Below are positions 50,914 through 59,167 of a stretch of DNA of 64,000 bases, one piece after another (within the stretch, counting starts at the first letter, position 1; each line of letters starts with the position of its first letter). The notes beneath the pieces are model-generated. The model made no database searches and was not told the origin of the DNA. It worked only from the letters and a program-made list of their open reading frames with translations. The stretch comes from PALSA-270 sp963770915 (GTDB lineage: Bacteria; Acidobacteriota; Terriglobia; Terriglobales; Acidobacteriaceae). A program made the translations under genes and the position numbers. The DNA is taken from the NCBI GenBank assembly GCA_963770915.1, contig CAVYRG010000001.1, forward strand, positions 1,302,001 to 1,366,000, given 5' to 3'.

Positions 50914-50968
50914 CAACCTCAGTTAAACTAAGGCAAGAAAGATCAAAAGCAAGGGTGGGCCAGCCCCC

Positions 50969-51178
50969 CTCGAGTGGATCCAAAGCGTATTTGTAAGGCT
51001 CTGGAAGCGATCCGTCCGGCGTGGCCGGGTAGGGGGTTTGCGGCTTCACGGGATACAACAGGCGCTCGACCGTCCAGAGGCTGTGATAGCCAAGGGCCTC
51101 AGCCCGTTGCGCCACAGTGGTTACGGCCGCGGCCGTGCCGACCGGCCCGATGTTGGGGAGAGCAAAGCCAATCTTCAT
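50969..51178 (-). pseudogene. 5' fragment of an LLM-class oxidoreductase, cut by RAYT unit 2
   Basis: From the ATG at 51178 it encodes about 68 residues: MKIGFALPNIGPVGTAAAV, VAQRAEALGYHSLWTVERLL, YPATPDGSLPEPYKYALDPL. This is the N-terminal strand-helix-strand of luciferase-like, F420-dependent enzymes, with the conserved GYHSLW. After DPLE the frame runs into the right end of the RAYT unit. The C-terminal part is at 49947-50119. Confidence 0.78.
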
Positions 51179-51310
51179 CGCGTCACCCTCGGTAAGAGAT
51201 GACCGGTATTCTACCCTGACTCAGGCCGCCGGAGGGGGGCTGGCGATTCCTGGGACGACCGGATGGGATCTCTGAATGACTCATTGTTTCTGTTGGCGGA
51301 GTTGTCGTGC

Positions 51311-51360
51311 CCAAAAAGCCAAACCGCCGGCCCTGGCGACTGCTCCAGGAATCCGGCGGT
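51311..51360 (-). terminator. Terminator of the pil operon
   Basis: Stem ACCGCCGG / CCGGCGGT (51323-51330, 51353-51360) with an inner CCTGG/CCAGG pairing. On the minus strand it is followed by TTTGGCTTTTTGG. It lies 31 nt after the pilQ stop. Confidence 0.75.
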
Positions 51361-51390
51361 GCTTGCTTCTACCTCGTTGGGCCGCGCTGA

Positions 51391-53517
51391 CTAGGTCTGA
51401 ATGATGCGCGGCGTGATGAAGAAGATCAGCTCCTGATTGGAGGTGTTGACCGTGCGATGCTTGAACAGATCGCCCAGCCAGGGAATGTTGCCCAGCAACG
51501 GCACCTGGGTGATGTTGATCGAATTCTGGGTTTGGATCACGCCGCCGATCACAACCGTACCACCGTCGGTGACCAACACTTGCGTGGTGGCCTGCTGCGT
51601 GATCAGCGTTGGGTTGCCTTGCACCGTGCGCCCGAAGTCAGGCGTCGTGTTCTCGACGTCCACGTTCAGGAAGATGGTGTTTTCCGACGTGATCTGCGGG
51701 ACCACCGTCAGCCGGAGGAACGCATCGACGTAGGTAACGGTCGGAGGCCCGCCCAACTGCGCCTGGGTCACGATGGGCACGCGTACGCCCTGCCGGACCA
51801 GCGCCTGAATGTTGTTCTGGGTCACGACCCGGGGACGCGACAGGATCTTGAGCAATCCGCGCGACTCCGCCATGGTCAGGATGGCGTCAATCTGGAAGTT
51901 CCTGGTTGCGTTCAGGAAGCTGAAGCCGCTGGTGGGGCTGGTCACCGGCTGATTCGAGAACAGGGGTATTTGCGCCAGGGTGGTGCCGGTTGGGGCCGAA
52001 GTACCAACGATCGGGTACAAGGGCTGGAGACCGAAGGTGCCCACCGGGGAGGTGCCGACCGAGCCGGCGCCGCCGATGGAGGAGACTCCATTGCCCCAGC
52101 CGATGCCTAGCTGGGTGCCGATGTCGCGCATGAAGCTGCGCGTTGCGGCAACTACGCGGGCTTCGATTTCCACTTCCTGCGTCTTGCGGTCAAGCTGGGT
52201 GATCAGGCGATCCACGGCGGGAATCACCGCCGGAATATCCTGAATGATCAGCGCGTTGGTGCGATCGTCGGCGATCACGTCACCGCGCTGGCTGAGGAAC
52301 TGCTTCACCGTCGCTGCAATATCCTTGGACCGGGCGTAACTGAGGAAGCGAGTGACGGTGACTTTCTCAACCGCCAGCGCCTCAGCTTCCTGTTGGGCGC
52401 GGCGCGATTCCGCTTCTTTGCGCAGCGTATCGACGGTCGCGATGCGGAGAACGTTGCCGTCCAGCTGCCGCGCCAGGTCGTTGTTCTTGAGCACGATGTC
52501 GAGAGCCTGATCCCACGGCACGTCGTCGAGCACGATGGTGAGCGTGCCCTTCACGTTGGGATCGAGCACCACGTTCAGGCCGCTGATCTCATGGATCAGG
52601 CGGAAGAAGTCTTTCAGGTCCACGTCCTTCAAGTTCACCGAAATCGGTTCGCCCGTGTAACGGGGGCCAGCGACCGGCGCCGGATGGGCCATCTGGGCTT
52701 TCTGCTCGGCAGCCAGATTCTCGGCCGGCTGCGAGGCAGTGCTGGTGGGGGCTTGCGGCTCCATCGCCGCGCTGGGCGTGGGCAGCAGATTGGTATCCGG
52801 CTGATCGGCAAACTTAGCGGCCGCGGCGATTGCGCGCGCCGGCTGGGTAATCTCGGCAGGCTGCTTTTCTTCCGCCGAAGTGCTGGCGGCCTTTGGCTTG
52901 TAGGAAGGCTCAACCACCACGAAGTTCCCGGCGTTCGCTGACGAAGGCGCGGCCGGAACACTCAGCGAAGCCGGAGCGGCCGGGGCGGGAGCAGGCAGCG
53001 CGGCTCTTTGTGGAGCTTCAGGGCGAACCTCGCGGCCCGGAACAGGCGCTGCCGCCGGAGCCGGAGTTGTGGGAATGGAACGCCCGGAACTCGCCTTGGA
53101 GGCGCCTTCGGTGTGCAAGTTGACAATCAACTTGTCCCCGTTTTGCGAGGCCAGATCATAGCGGCAAGCCTGGTCGAGATCGACTACGACGCGAGTAGTG
53201 GGCGGGTTCTCCCCGTTCATCCCAACGCGGACTCGCTTCACGCCATCGTTCCCCACGAAGATGTTGCGGGCGCTATCGGCCACCGTGCCGGGCAGATCGA
53301 TCACCAGACGGTCGGGGGAAGCCAGAGTGCTCAGCTTGGGCGTCACTTGCCCGTGCGTCGTCAACTCTAGGCTGACGCCGTCCGCGCTGGGCGCGACGTT
53401 GATGTGCACCAGCGCAGCCCGCGTGGCCACGGCTTCATCTGTGATTTGCGCACCGGCCGCTGCTACCCCCAACAGAACCAGCATCGGCACAAGAACCTTC
53501 ACCAATTGCTTTCGCAT
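51391..53517 (-). CDS. pilQ: Type IV pilus secretin PilQ
   Basis: 708 residues from the ATG at 53517 (GGGGAGAAG before it). Signal peptide (VKVLVPMLVLLGVAAAG), an AMIN domain that binds peptidoglycan (HINVAPSADGVSLELTTHG), a long Ala/Pro linker, an STN/N0 domain (ISVNLKDVDLKDFFRLIHEI), an N1-type domain (RFLSYARSKDIAATVKQFL) and the secretin core (VEIEARVVAATRSFMRDIG; VPLLGNIPWLGDLFKH). It forms the outer-membrane gate for the pilus. Last gene of the operon. Confidence 0.95.
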   Translation of the reverse strand: MRKQLVKVLVPMLVLLGVAAAGAQITDEAVATRAALVHINVAPSADGVSLELTTHGQVTPKLSTLASPDRLVIDLPGTVADSARNIFVGNDGVKRVRVGMNGENPPTTRVVVDLDQACRYDLASQNGDKLIVNLHTEGASKASSGRSIPTTPAPAAAPVPGREVRPEAPQRAALPAPAPAAPASLSVPAAPSSANAGNFVVVEPSYKPKAASTSAEEKQPAEITQPARAIAAAAKFADQPDTNLLPTPSAAMEPQAPTSTASQPAENLAAEQKAQMAHPAPVAGPRYTGEPISVNLKDVDLKDFFRLIHEISGLNVVLDPNVKGTLTIVLDDVPWDQALDIVLKNNDLARQLDGNVLRIATVDTLRKEAESRRAQQEAEALAVEKVTVTRFLSYARSKDIAATVKQFLSQRGDVIADDRTNALIIQDIPAVIPAVDRLITQLDRKTQEVEIEARVVAATRSFMRDIGTQLGIGWGNGVSSIGGAGSVGTSPVGTFGLQPLYPIVGTSAPTGTTLAQIPLFSNQPVTSPTSGFSFLNATRNFQIDAILTMAESRGLLKILSRPRVVTQNNIQALVRQGVRVPIVTQAQLGGPPTVTYVDAFLRLTVVPQITSENTIFLNVDVENTTPDFGRTVQGNPTLITQQATTQVLVTDGGTVVIGGVIQTQNSINITQVPLLGNIPWLGDLFKHRTVNTSNQELIFFITPRIIQT

Positions 53518-53592
53518 TTCGCTTCTCCCCACGAAGTGGCCGGTTGGGTCACGTCGTGATCTTCCTCCAGCTAAGATTTCGTCCCCCAACTT

Positions 53593-54324
53593 CTAAACCG
53601 CCGGTGTATTGATCTTCTTCGTCACTTCGCGGGTAAACGGATGGCCAACCTTGTCCTGCACCGTCTCCTTGAAAATGATCGAATCCCCTGTGATCTTCAC
53701 CACGTATCCGTTGAAGACGGGGTCGTTTTCACGCAAGAAATAAGCCTTATCCAGAGCGTTGACGACCACCGCGATCATTCCTCCCTCGGACTGCACGACT
53801 CCTTTGAGCGCAATCTGGTCGATGGCCAAGCATCTCTTGCCGGTGCTGCAGCCGGAACCTACGGCCGCCTGGCTCACTACCGGGCTCACAAAAGGATCGC
53901 GGCGTGCCGCCAAACTAACTGGCTTAGCCTTGTGTTCAGCTTCGATGGGTGCCGCCCCGCTCTCCACTGCTACATCCGACTTCGGCTCCGGCTTGGGCTT
54001 CGGCTTTAGCTCCGGCTTTTTCACCGCCACGGCCGTCTTCGCCTTGGCGGAAGCTTTCGGTTTCGCCACATGCGGAACCGCCTTCGCGCGCACGAATGGA
54101 CCGCTGGAGCTGCTGTGTGCCGCCGTGGCGTGGCTTGTACTGGGCCGCGCTGCCGTCTGTGGAGTTCCGGACTGTGAGGCTGCCAGCGCGGCGTTGGAGT
54201 CGATCTGCTTCTTCAGCTGCACCGCTCGCATTGTGTCGCGCGTGTTTTGGATGGCGTCCGGGTTTTGTGCCCAGGCCGTAGTCGCCGCCATCCCCATGAT
54301 CAAAACTGCAGTCGTCAGCTTCAT
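53593..54324 (-). CDS. pilP: PilP-like pilus assembly protein
   Basis: 243 residues. Signal peptide (MKLTTAVLIMGMAATTAWAQ), a long basic Ala/Lys/Pro linker, then a PilP-type beta domain at about 150-240 (RDPFVSPVV; LAIDQIALKGVVQSEGGMIA; YFLRENDPVFNGYVVKI). PilP links the inner-membrane PilNO complex to the PilQ secretin. The position between pilO and pilQ fits. In other phyla PilP is usually a lipoprotein, but no lipobox Cys is seen here. Confidence 0.85.
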   Translation of the reverse strand: MKLTTAVLIMGMAATTAWAQNPDAIQNTRDTMRAVQLKKQIDSNAALAASQSGTPQTAARPSTSHATAAHSSSSGPFVRAKAVPHVAKPKASAKAKTAVAVKKPELKPKPKPEPKSDVAVESGAAPIEAEHKAKPVSLAARRDPFVSPVVSQAAVGSGCSTGKRCLAIDQIALKGVVQSEGGMIAVVVNALDKAYFLRENDPVFNGYVVKITGDSIIFKETVQDKVGHPFTREVTKKINTPAV

Positions 54325-54332
54325 AAACCTGC

Positions 54333-54953
54333 CTACCTCCGGGCCGCGGGCGCAGCGGCCGGTGCCATGTCATGACTGAAGAACGTAGTCGCAACACACG
54401 TGGCTACCACGCTCTCGTTTGGGGCGTATTGGTAGCTGTGTTTGGTTTTGGCGTCGCCCGGCTTCTTGGTGCTCGCCACGAGCAGGTTGGAGACGTTCAC
54501 AATCCGCTCCAGCTTGCTCACCTGGCTGAAAAAATTCACCACCGAATAGTACGGGCCATCGAGTTCCAGCTCGAAGGGCACTTCGGTGTAGAACTCCTTG
54601 GGATTTTCCGGATCGGCGGTGTAACGGCGAATCTCGATGCCGGCTTTCAGGGCTTCGGCATCCAGCATCTTGATGAAATCGTCCACTTCCTTTTGATCGG
54701 GCACGATGTGCTGCTCGATCTCCAGTTGCTGCTTCAGACTGGCCACTTGCCGGTCCATCTCCGCCAGCTTGGGCTTGTAGGACTCCAGTTCCGCGTTCTC
54801 GCGCAGCTTGGCTTCCAGAGTCTGTTCTGCCGCGGCATTGGCGTCTTGCTGGCCTTTGAACAAGAAAAAGTAGAGCCCCCCGGTCAGCAGCGCCGCCCCA
54901 ACCAGCAGCATGGCCCATTGCTTGACACCCGATTGTTCGCTGAAGTTCTCCAT
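54333..54953 (-). CDS. pilO: Type IV pilus inner-membrane protein PilO
   Basis: 206 residues from the ATG at 54953 (the open frame overlaps pilN further upstream). One TM segment (WAMLLVGAALLTGGLYFFLF), a coiled coil (EQTLEAKLRENAELESYKPK), then a PilO ferredoxin-like domain (EVPFELELDGPYYSVVNFFS). It pairs with PilN in the alignment complex. The end lies 8 nt from pilP. Confidence 0.93.
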   Translation of the reverse strand: MENFSEQSGVKQWAMLLVGAALLTGGLYFFLFKGQQDANAAAEQTLEAKLRENAELESYKPKLAEMDRQVASLKQQLEIEQHIVPDQKEVDDFIKMLDAEALKAGIEIRRYTADPENPKEFYTEVPFELELDGPYYSVVNFFSQVSKLERIVNVSNLLVASTKKPGDAKTKHSYQYAPNESVVATCVATTFFSHDMAPAAAPAARR

Positions 54954-54975
54954 AGATTCCCTGCTTCTTTCGCCT

Positions 54976-55611
54976 CTAGGACTTGCTTGCCTTTCCGTTA
55001 CCCGCCTGGCTGCTGCTCCCCTGATCGCCTCCCTTTTCACATGTCAGTGTGAAGATGAAGGCCTGCATGTCCTTGTAGCTCTCGTCCTGATAGGTTTCCT
55101 TGATCTCGATGCTCTTGAAGTAACCGGTCTTCTGCAAATTGGCGATAAGATTTGCCACAGCATCAGTGCTCAGCGCCATGCCTTCGATGTCGATGCTTTT
55201 GCCTTGATCGGTCATCGAGTTCAGCCAAACCGCCTCGGTGCCGTTGATCGTATCTCCGACGGTATCGAGAAGATTGACGGGGCCGGTCTGGTCGGCTTTC
55301 AGCTGGTCGATCACATCCACGCGGCGCTTGTAGTTCTCGGCTTCCTTCTGCCGTTCCATGTAGCGCGCCTTCACGTCGGCCAGTTCGCGGTTCTTCTGAT
55401 CGGCGGCTTCCTGCTTGTGGGCAATGCTTTTCGCCTGCACGTCCAGCTTGTACCACCAGCCCAGGTTCAGCAGCGCCGCGAGCACCAGGATGACCAGCAC
55501 CTTGATCTTTGGCGAGCCGCCGGCGCCCGCTTCCATGACGGATGCGGCCGCGGAAACGGCGCCATGTTTGCTCTTGCCCTTGGAACTGTCCAGCAAATTA
55601 ATTCGGATCAT
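54976..55611 (-). CDS. pilN: Type IV pilus assembly protein PilN
   Basis: 211 residues. The N-terminal cytoplasmic peptide MIRINLLD is the PilM-binding motif found in nearly all PilN proteins. TM segment KVLVILVLAALLNLGWWY, a coiled coil and a small periplasmic domain (EGMALSTDAVANLIANLQKT). The start overlaps the pilM stop by 4 nt (ATGA type). Confidence 0.95.
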   Translation of the reverse strand: MIRINLLDSSKGKSKHGAVSAAASVMEAGAGGSPKIKVLVILVLAALLNLGWWYKLDVQAKSIAHKQEAADQKNRELADVKARYMERQKEAENYKRRVDVIDQLKADQTGPVNLLDTVGDTINGTEAVWLNSMTDQGKSIDIEGMALSTDAVANLIANLQKTGYFKSIEIKETYQDESYKDMQAFIFTLTCEKGGDQGSSSQAGNGKASKS

Positions 55612-56660
55612 AGGTCTTCAAAACTCCTTAGGGCCAGACCCACCGCAACCGCCAACTGGCCAGCGTTCTGCTCGATCAGTTCCGATCCCGCTCCCACCGG
55701 CGGCGCGATCTTCTGAAACGGATTGAAAAGCTCTACTGGCAGCGAGAATTCCTGCCGCAACGCCTCCACCAATCCCGGAACCTTGGACGAACCGCCCGCC
55801 AGGTAGATCTTCTCGATGTGCTCCCCCGCTGCGCTGGCGCGGAAGAAATCGAAGGTCTTCTGGATTTCCAGCACGATAATTTCGGTCACCTGCTGCAGGA
55901 CGGGGTTCTTGGCGTCTTCGCTTACCGTGCCCACCTTGTGCCCCAGCTTCAGCGCCTCGGCATCGTCGAAACTCAGATCCAATTCCTTCTGCAACGAGTC
56001 GGTGTACTGGTGGCCGCCGACGCTGACGTCGCGCGGGAACAGGGGCGTGGTGCCCTTCACGATGTTGATGTTCATGACGCTGGCGCCGAGATTCAACAGG
56101 GCCACCACCTGGTTGGGCGCGGGCTCGTAGTTGTACTCGTAGCAGTTCTGCAGGGCCAGAGCATCGATGTCCACGATAGCCGGGCTCTTGCCCGCCATCG
56201 AGAGTACGTTGGTGTAGTTGAGAATCTTGTCCTTCTTCACCGCCACCAACAGCACGTCCATCTGCGGGCTGCCCGCTTCTTCAGAAAGGATCTGGTAGTC
56301 CAGGTTCACATCGGCCAGGTCGAAGGGAATGTGCTGCGCGGCTTCTTTTTGAATGGTCTCGGCCAGCTCCTGGTCGCTCATGGAAGGCATCGGGATGCGC
56401 TTCACGATGACCGAGTGCCCGCTCACCGCAGTCGCCACTTTGGTGCTCTTGATCTGGTTATCCGTAAACAGTTTCGCGATTGCGCTCGAGACGGTACCCG
56501 AGTCCACAATCATCGAGTCCACCACGATATCCGGCGCCAACGGTTCCAGGCCGAGGTGGATGACTTCAATCCCATCCCGCCCTTTTTTCAGCTCCACCGC
56601 CTTTATGCTCGAGGAGCCTACATCCAGACCAACAATGGTTTTGGAGCCAAATCCAAACAT
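55608..56660 (-). CDS. pilM: Type IV pilus actin-like assembly protein PilM
   Basis: 350 residues from the ATG at 56660 (AGGTGG before it); the open frame reaches 56936 through the HTH gene. Actin/FtsA-like ATPase: phosphate 1 motif IVGLDVGSSSIKAV, phosphate 2 LLNLGASVMNI, adenosine motif YLAGGSSKVPGLVEAL. It sits in the cytoplasm bound to the PilN tail. Confidence 0.95.
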   Translation of the reverse strand: MFGFGSKTIVGLDVGSSSIKAVELKKGRDGIEVIHLGLEPLAPDIVVDSMIVDSGTVSSAIAKLFTDNQIKSTKVATAVSGHSVIVKRIPMPSMSDQELAETIQKEAAQHIPFDLADVNLDYQILSEEAGSPQMDVLLVAVKKDKILNYTNVLSMAGKSPAIVDIDALALQNCYEYNYEPAPNQVVALLNLGASVMNINIVKGTTPLFPRDVSVGGHQYTDSLQKELDLSFDDAEALKLGHKVGTVSEDAKNPVLQQVTEIIVLEIQKTFDFFRASAAGEHIEKIYLAGGSSKVPGLVEALRQEFSLPVELFNPFQKIAPPVGAGSELIEQNAGQLAVAVGLALRSFEDL

Positions 56661-56671
56661 GTGTCCACCTT

Positions 56672-56908
56672 TTAAAGTAGCCCGGCAGCTTTCGCCGCTG
56701 CCTTGGGTTTCTTCCTGCTTTTCGCTTCCATCTGGTTGGACTTTTCTTCCATCCACTGGTCCAGCTTCGATTTCTTGAAGCGCCAGCGGTTGCCCAGCTT
56801 GAAAGCCGGAATGCGCTGCTCTCCGACGTACTTGTAGAGCGTGTCCGGACTCACTCCCAGGTATTGCGACGCCTGGCGAATGTTCATCACTTCTCGCGAG
56901 TCGGCCAT
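56672..56908 (-). CDS. Excisionase-type HTH DNA-binding protein
   Basis: 78 residues from the ATG at 56908; GGAAGGGG lies about 10 nt upstream. A winged HTH of the MerR/excisionase (HTH_17) family: MNIRQASQYLGVSPDTLYKY then IPAFKLGNRWRFKKSKLDQW. The tail is basic (KSRKKPKAAAKAAG). It lies 11 nt before pilM and leads the operon; proteins of this type before pil genes are probably regulators rather than recombination factors. Confidence 0.85.
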   Translation of the reverse strand: MADSREVMNIRQASQYLGVSPDTLYKYVGEQRIPAFKLGNRWRFKKSKLDQWMEEKSNQMEAKSRKKPKAAAKAAGLL

Positions 56909-57616
56909 AGTCTCGAGACCCCTTCCACAGAAGCAAGCCCTGACCACGGCCCTTATTGCCGCCTCAGGACGAATTTGGGAGAAACATTCCCCGAACCGCG
57001 AGAGCCTTTCCGAATCAGGTTCGAGTGAATTTACGTGTGCTGAGCATATCTCAACCGGAAAAGACATGAGGTCAAAGCGTATTTCCGTGTTTCTTGGGGT
57101 TTTATGCCTGTTTTCTGGAAATTACTTTCGGAACAATTGCACAAGGCCTCTACATGTTGTAGTGAATACCGGGTAGCCTACAACCAGGATGGGTGTTTAT
57201 ACAGGAGATTCGGAAGTTTGGCCTCTTACATAACCAAAGTACCAAAGACGGTACCGAAGTCGTACGCCGATGGTTTCCACCTGGACACTTCGCAACTTTC
57301 ACGAATCGCAAGGAGAGCGTGTTTCGCGAGCCGGTAACCGATTACCGACTCGCGATCAACGGGTCTGCGCGCTTTTTCGGCGCCGGTCGAGGGACCGGCG
57401 AAGCTATCGCGCGCAAGGCAAGTACAAATCTTTCATGAGTTTCCGCCGCGGACGCAAAAAATGATCATGGAATCCATAAACAATTTCGATTGGACATGAG
57501 ATTGTGTTCCGCCTAGATTCAGTGACGGCTGCGGAAGGTAAATAAATGAAGGTCCGAGCCAATCCCATTCGAATGTGCAGGATTCGTGTTGTGTGAGAGC
57601 GAGTTTTGGGAATCCA
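56909..57616. other. Divergent intergenic region between the pil operon and the ATP-grasp operon
   Basis: 708 nt without a convincing gene. The part next to the pil genes is plain; 57310-57430 holds two strong hairpins (listed separately). Promoters for both operons should lie here but none is certain by eye. Confidence 0.6.
57325..57400 (+). ncRNA. Two strong hairpins, candidate structured leader or small RNA
   Basis: Hairpin 1 (57325-57354): CGCGAG c CGGTA, loop accgat, TACCG a CTCGCG. Hairpin 2 (57381-57400): CGCCGGTC, loop gagg, GACCGGCG. Together they make a compact structured stretch about 220 nt before the ATP-grasp gene. No T-run follows, so a terminator is unlikely. The strand is not certain. 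Confidence 0.35.
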
Positions 57617-59137
57617 ATGAACGCAATGAGCCTGCCCGCATTCCCGAAAGCCCCCTTTCTCAACTATGAGTTTGACCGGGCTTACGACGAAATGTTTGAA
57701 AGTCCGGGGATTCCGCGGCCTCATTACCAGGCGCTTTACCGCACCTTGTTGGAGTTGCCCCCGCAGGAACTGCGCAAGAGCCAGCAGGCTGCCGATTTGT
57801 CTTTCCTGCATCAGGGCATCACGTTTACCGTTTACGGCAATAAAGAAGGAACCGAGCGCATCTTTCCCAATGACCTGTTGCCGCGCATCATTCCGGGCGA
57901 GGAGTGGCGAAGAATTGAGGCAGGCCTTACCCAACGAATTACTGCGCTCAATCTTTTTCTGAACGACATCTACCACGAAGGGAAAATCCTCGCCGACAAG
58001 GTTGTGCCCCGCGAGCTGGTTTACAGCTGCCGACACTTCCGCCGCGAGATGCGCGGCCTGAATGTTCCCAGGGGGATTTACGTCAGCATCTGCGGCACTG
58101 ACCTGATCCGCCTACCCGACGGCAGCTTTGCCGTCCTTGAGGACAATCTCCGCGTGCCCAGCGGTGTTTCCTACATGCTGGCCAATCGCAAGGTGCTGAA
58201 GCGTGTTTTCCCCACCTTGTTTCGCGACTATGGGGTCTGGCCCATCGATCACTATACGCAGGCATTGCTTGCGACCTTGCGCAGCCTGGCGCCACCCAGC
58301 TCGAGCGGCCGCAATGAGCCCTGCATTGTCCTGCTGACCCCCGGGGTCTACAACTCCGCCTACTTCGAACATACGTTCCTGGCGCAACAGATGGGAATCG
58401 AGCTGGTCGAGGGACGCGATCTCCTGGTCCACGACAGCGTCGTGTACATGCGCACCACCGCCGGCCTGCGGCGGGTTGACGTCTTGTACCGCCGCGTTGA
58501 CGACGATTTTCTTGACCCGCTGACGTTTCGCCCCGATTCCAGCCTGGGCGTGCCCGGCCTGTTCAACGCCTACCGCGCCGGCAATGTGAACATGGCCAAC
58601 GCCATTGGAACCGGCGTGGCGGACGATAAAGCCATGTACGCCTACGTGCCGGCCATCATTCGCTACTACCTAGACCAGGATCCCATTCTGCCGAATGTGC
58701 AAACCTATCTCCTCACCGACGACGCGCAACGCGATCACGTGCTCGAGCATTTGCCCGAATTGGTGGTGAAGGCGGTAGGGGAATCGGGCGGCTACGGCAT
58801 GCTGATTGGCCCGCACAGCACGGCCGAGCAGCGGCAGGAATTCCGCCATCGCATCATCGCTCAACCCCGCGACTACATTGCCCAGCCCACGCTGGCCCTG
58901 TCGCGAGCCGCGTGCTTTCTGGATGGAGAAGTGGAATCGCGCCACATCGACCTGCGGCCTTACATCCTTTATAACGGCAACGTTACGCTGGTGCCGGGAG
59001 GCCTTACGCGCGTCGCGCTGCGGCGCGGATCATTGGTGGTGAATTCTTCGCAAGGCGGCGGCAGCAAGGATACTTGGGTGCTTCGCGACGAAAAAGTCGA
59101 GAAGAAAGCGGCGCCCCCGAAACTGGTGGCTGGCTGA
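57617..59137 (+). CDS. Circularly permuted ATP-grasp protein (DUF404/DUF407)
   Basis: 506 residues from the ATG at 57617 (another Met follows at 57626). Signature pieces: YDEMFESPGIPRPHYQALY near the start, ITFTVYGNKEGTERIFPNDL, PRIIPGEEW, SICGTDLIRLPDGSFAVLED and NLRVPSGVSYMLANR, and VVKAVGESGGYGMLIGP. This is the CP_ATPgrasp_1 family, predicted to form amide bonds. It is always found with the next two genes, as here (alpha-E, transglutaminase-like), in a proposed peptide-synthesis and -trimming system; the product is not known. Confidence 0.95.
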   Translation: MNAMSLPAFPKAPFLNYEFDRAYDEMFESPGIPRPHYQALYRTLLELPPQELRKSQQAADLSFLHQGITFTVYGNKEGTERIFPNDLLPRIIPGEEWRRIEAGLTQRITALNLFLNDIYHEGKILADKVVPRELVYSCRHFRREMRGLNVPRGIYVSICGTDLIRLPDGSFAVLEDNLRVPSGVSYMLANRKVLKRVFPTLFRDYGVWPIDHYTQALLATLRSLAPPSSSGRNEPCIVLLTPGVYNSAYFEHTFLAQQMGIELVEGRDLLVHDSVVYMRTTAGLRRVDVLYRRVDDDFLDPLTFRPDSSLGVPGLFNAYRAGNVNMANAIGTGVADDKAMYAYVPAIIRYYLDQDPILPNVQTYLLTDDAQRDHVLEHLPELVVKAVGESGGYGMLIGPHSTAEQRQEFRHRIIAQPRDYIAQPTLALSRAACFLDGEVESRHIDLRPYILYNGNVTLVPGGLTRVALRRGSLVVNSSQGGGSKDTWVLRDEKVEKKAAPPKLVAG

Positions 59138-59167
59138 GATTTTTCAGATCCTGGGACTTGGAAGACT

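Larger units (their letters stand above)
50120..50968 (+). mobile_element. RAYT unit 2 with long imperfect inverted ends
   Basis: 849 bp, nearly identical to unit 1 over its length. The left end starts GGGGGCTGGCCCAGCC; the right end finishes GGTGGGCCAGCCCCC, and both contain a palindrome. It sits inside the LLM-class oxidoreductase gene in the opposite orientation. Only 188 nt separate it from unit 1, and they are in direct orientation, so recombination between the two could delete the segment between them. Confidence 0.82.

Noticed and set aside
56672..56908. Excisionase gene as a sign of a prophage or integrative element
   Set aside because: It leads the pil operon, no integrase or attachment site is near, and this HTH family is widely used by ordinary regulators.
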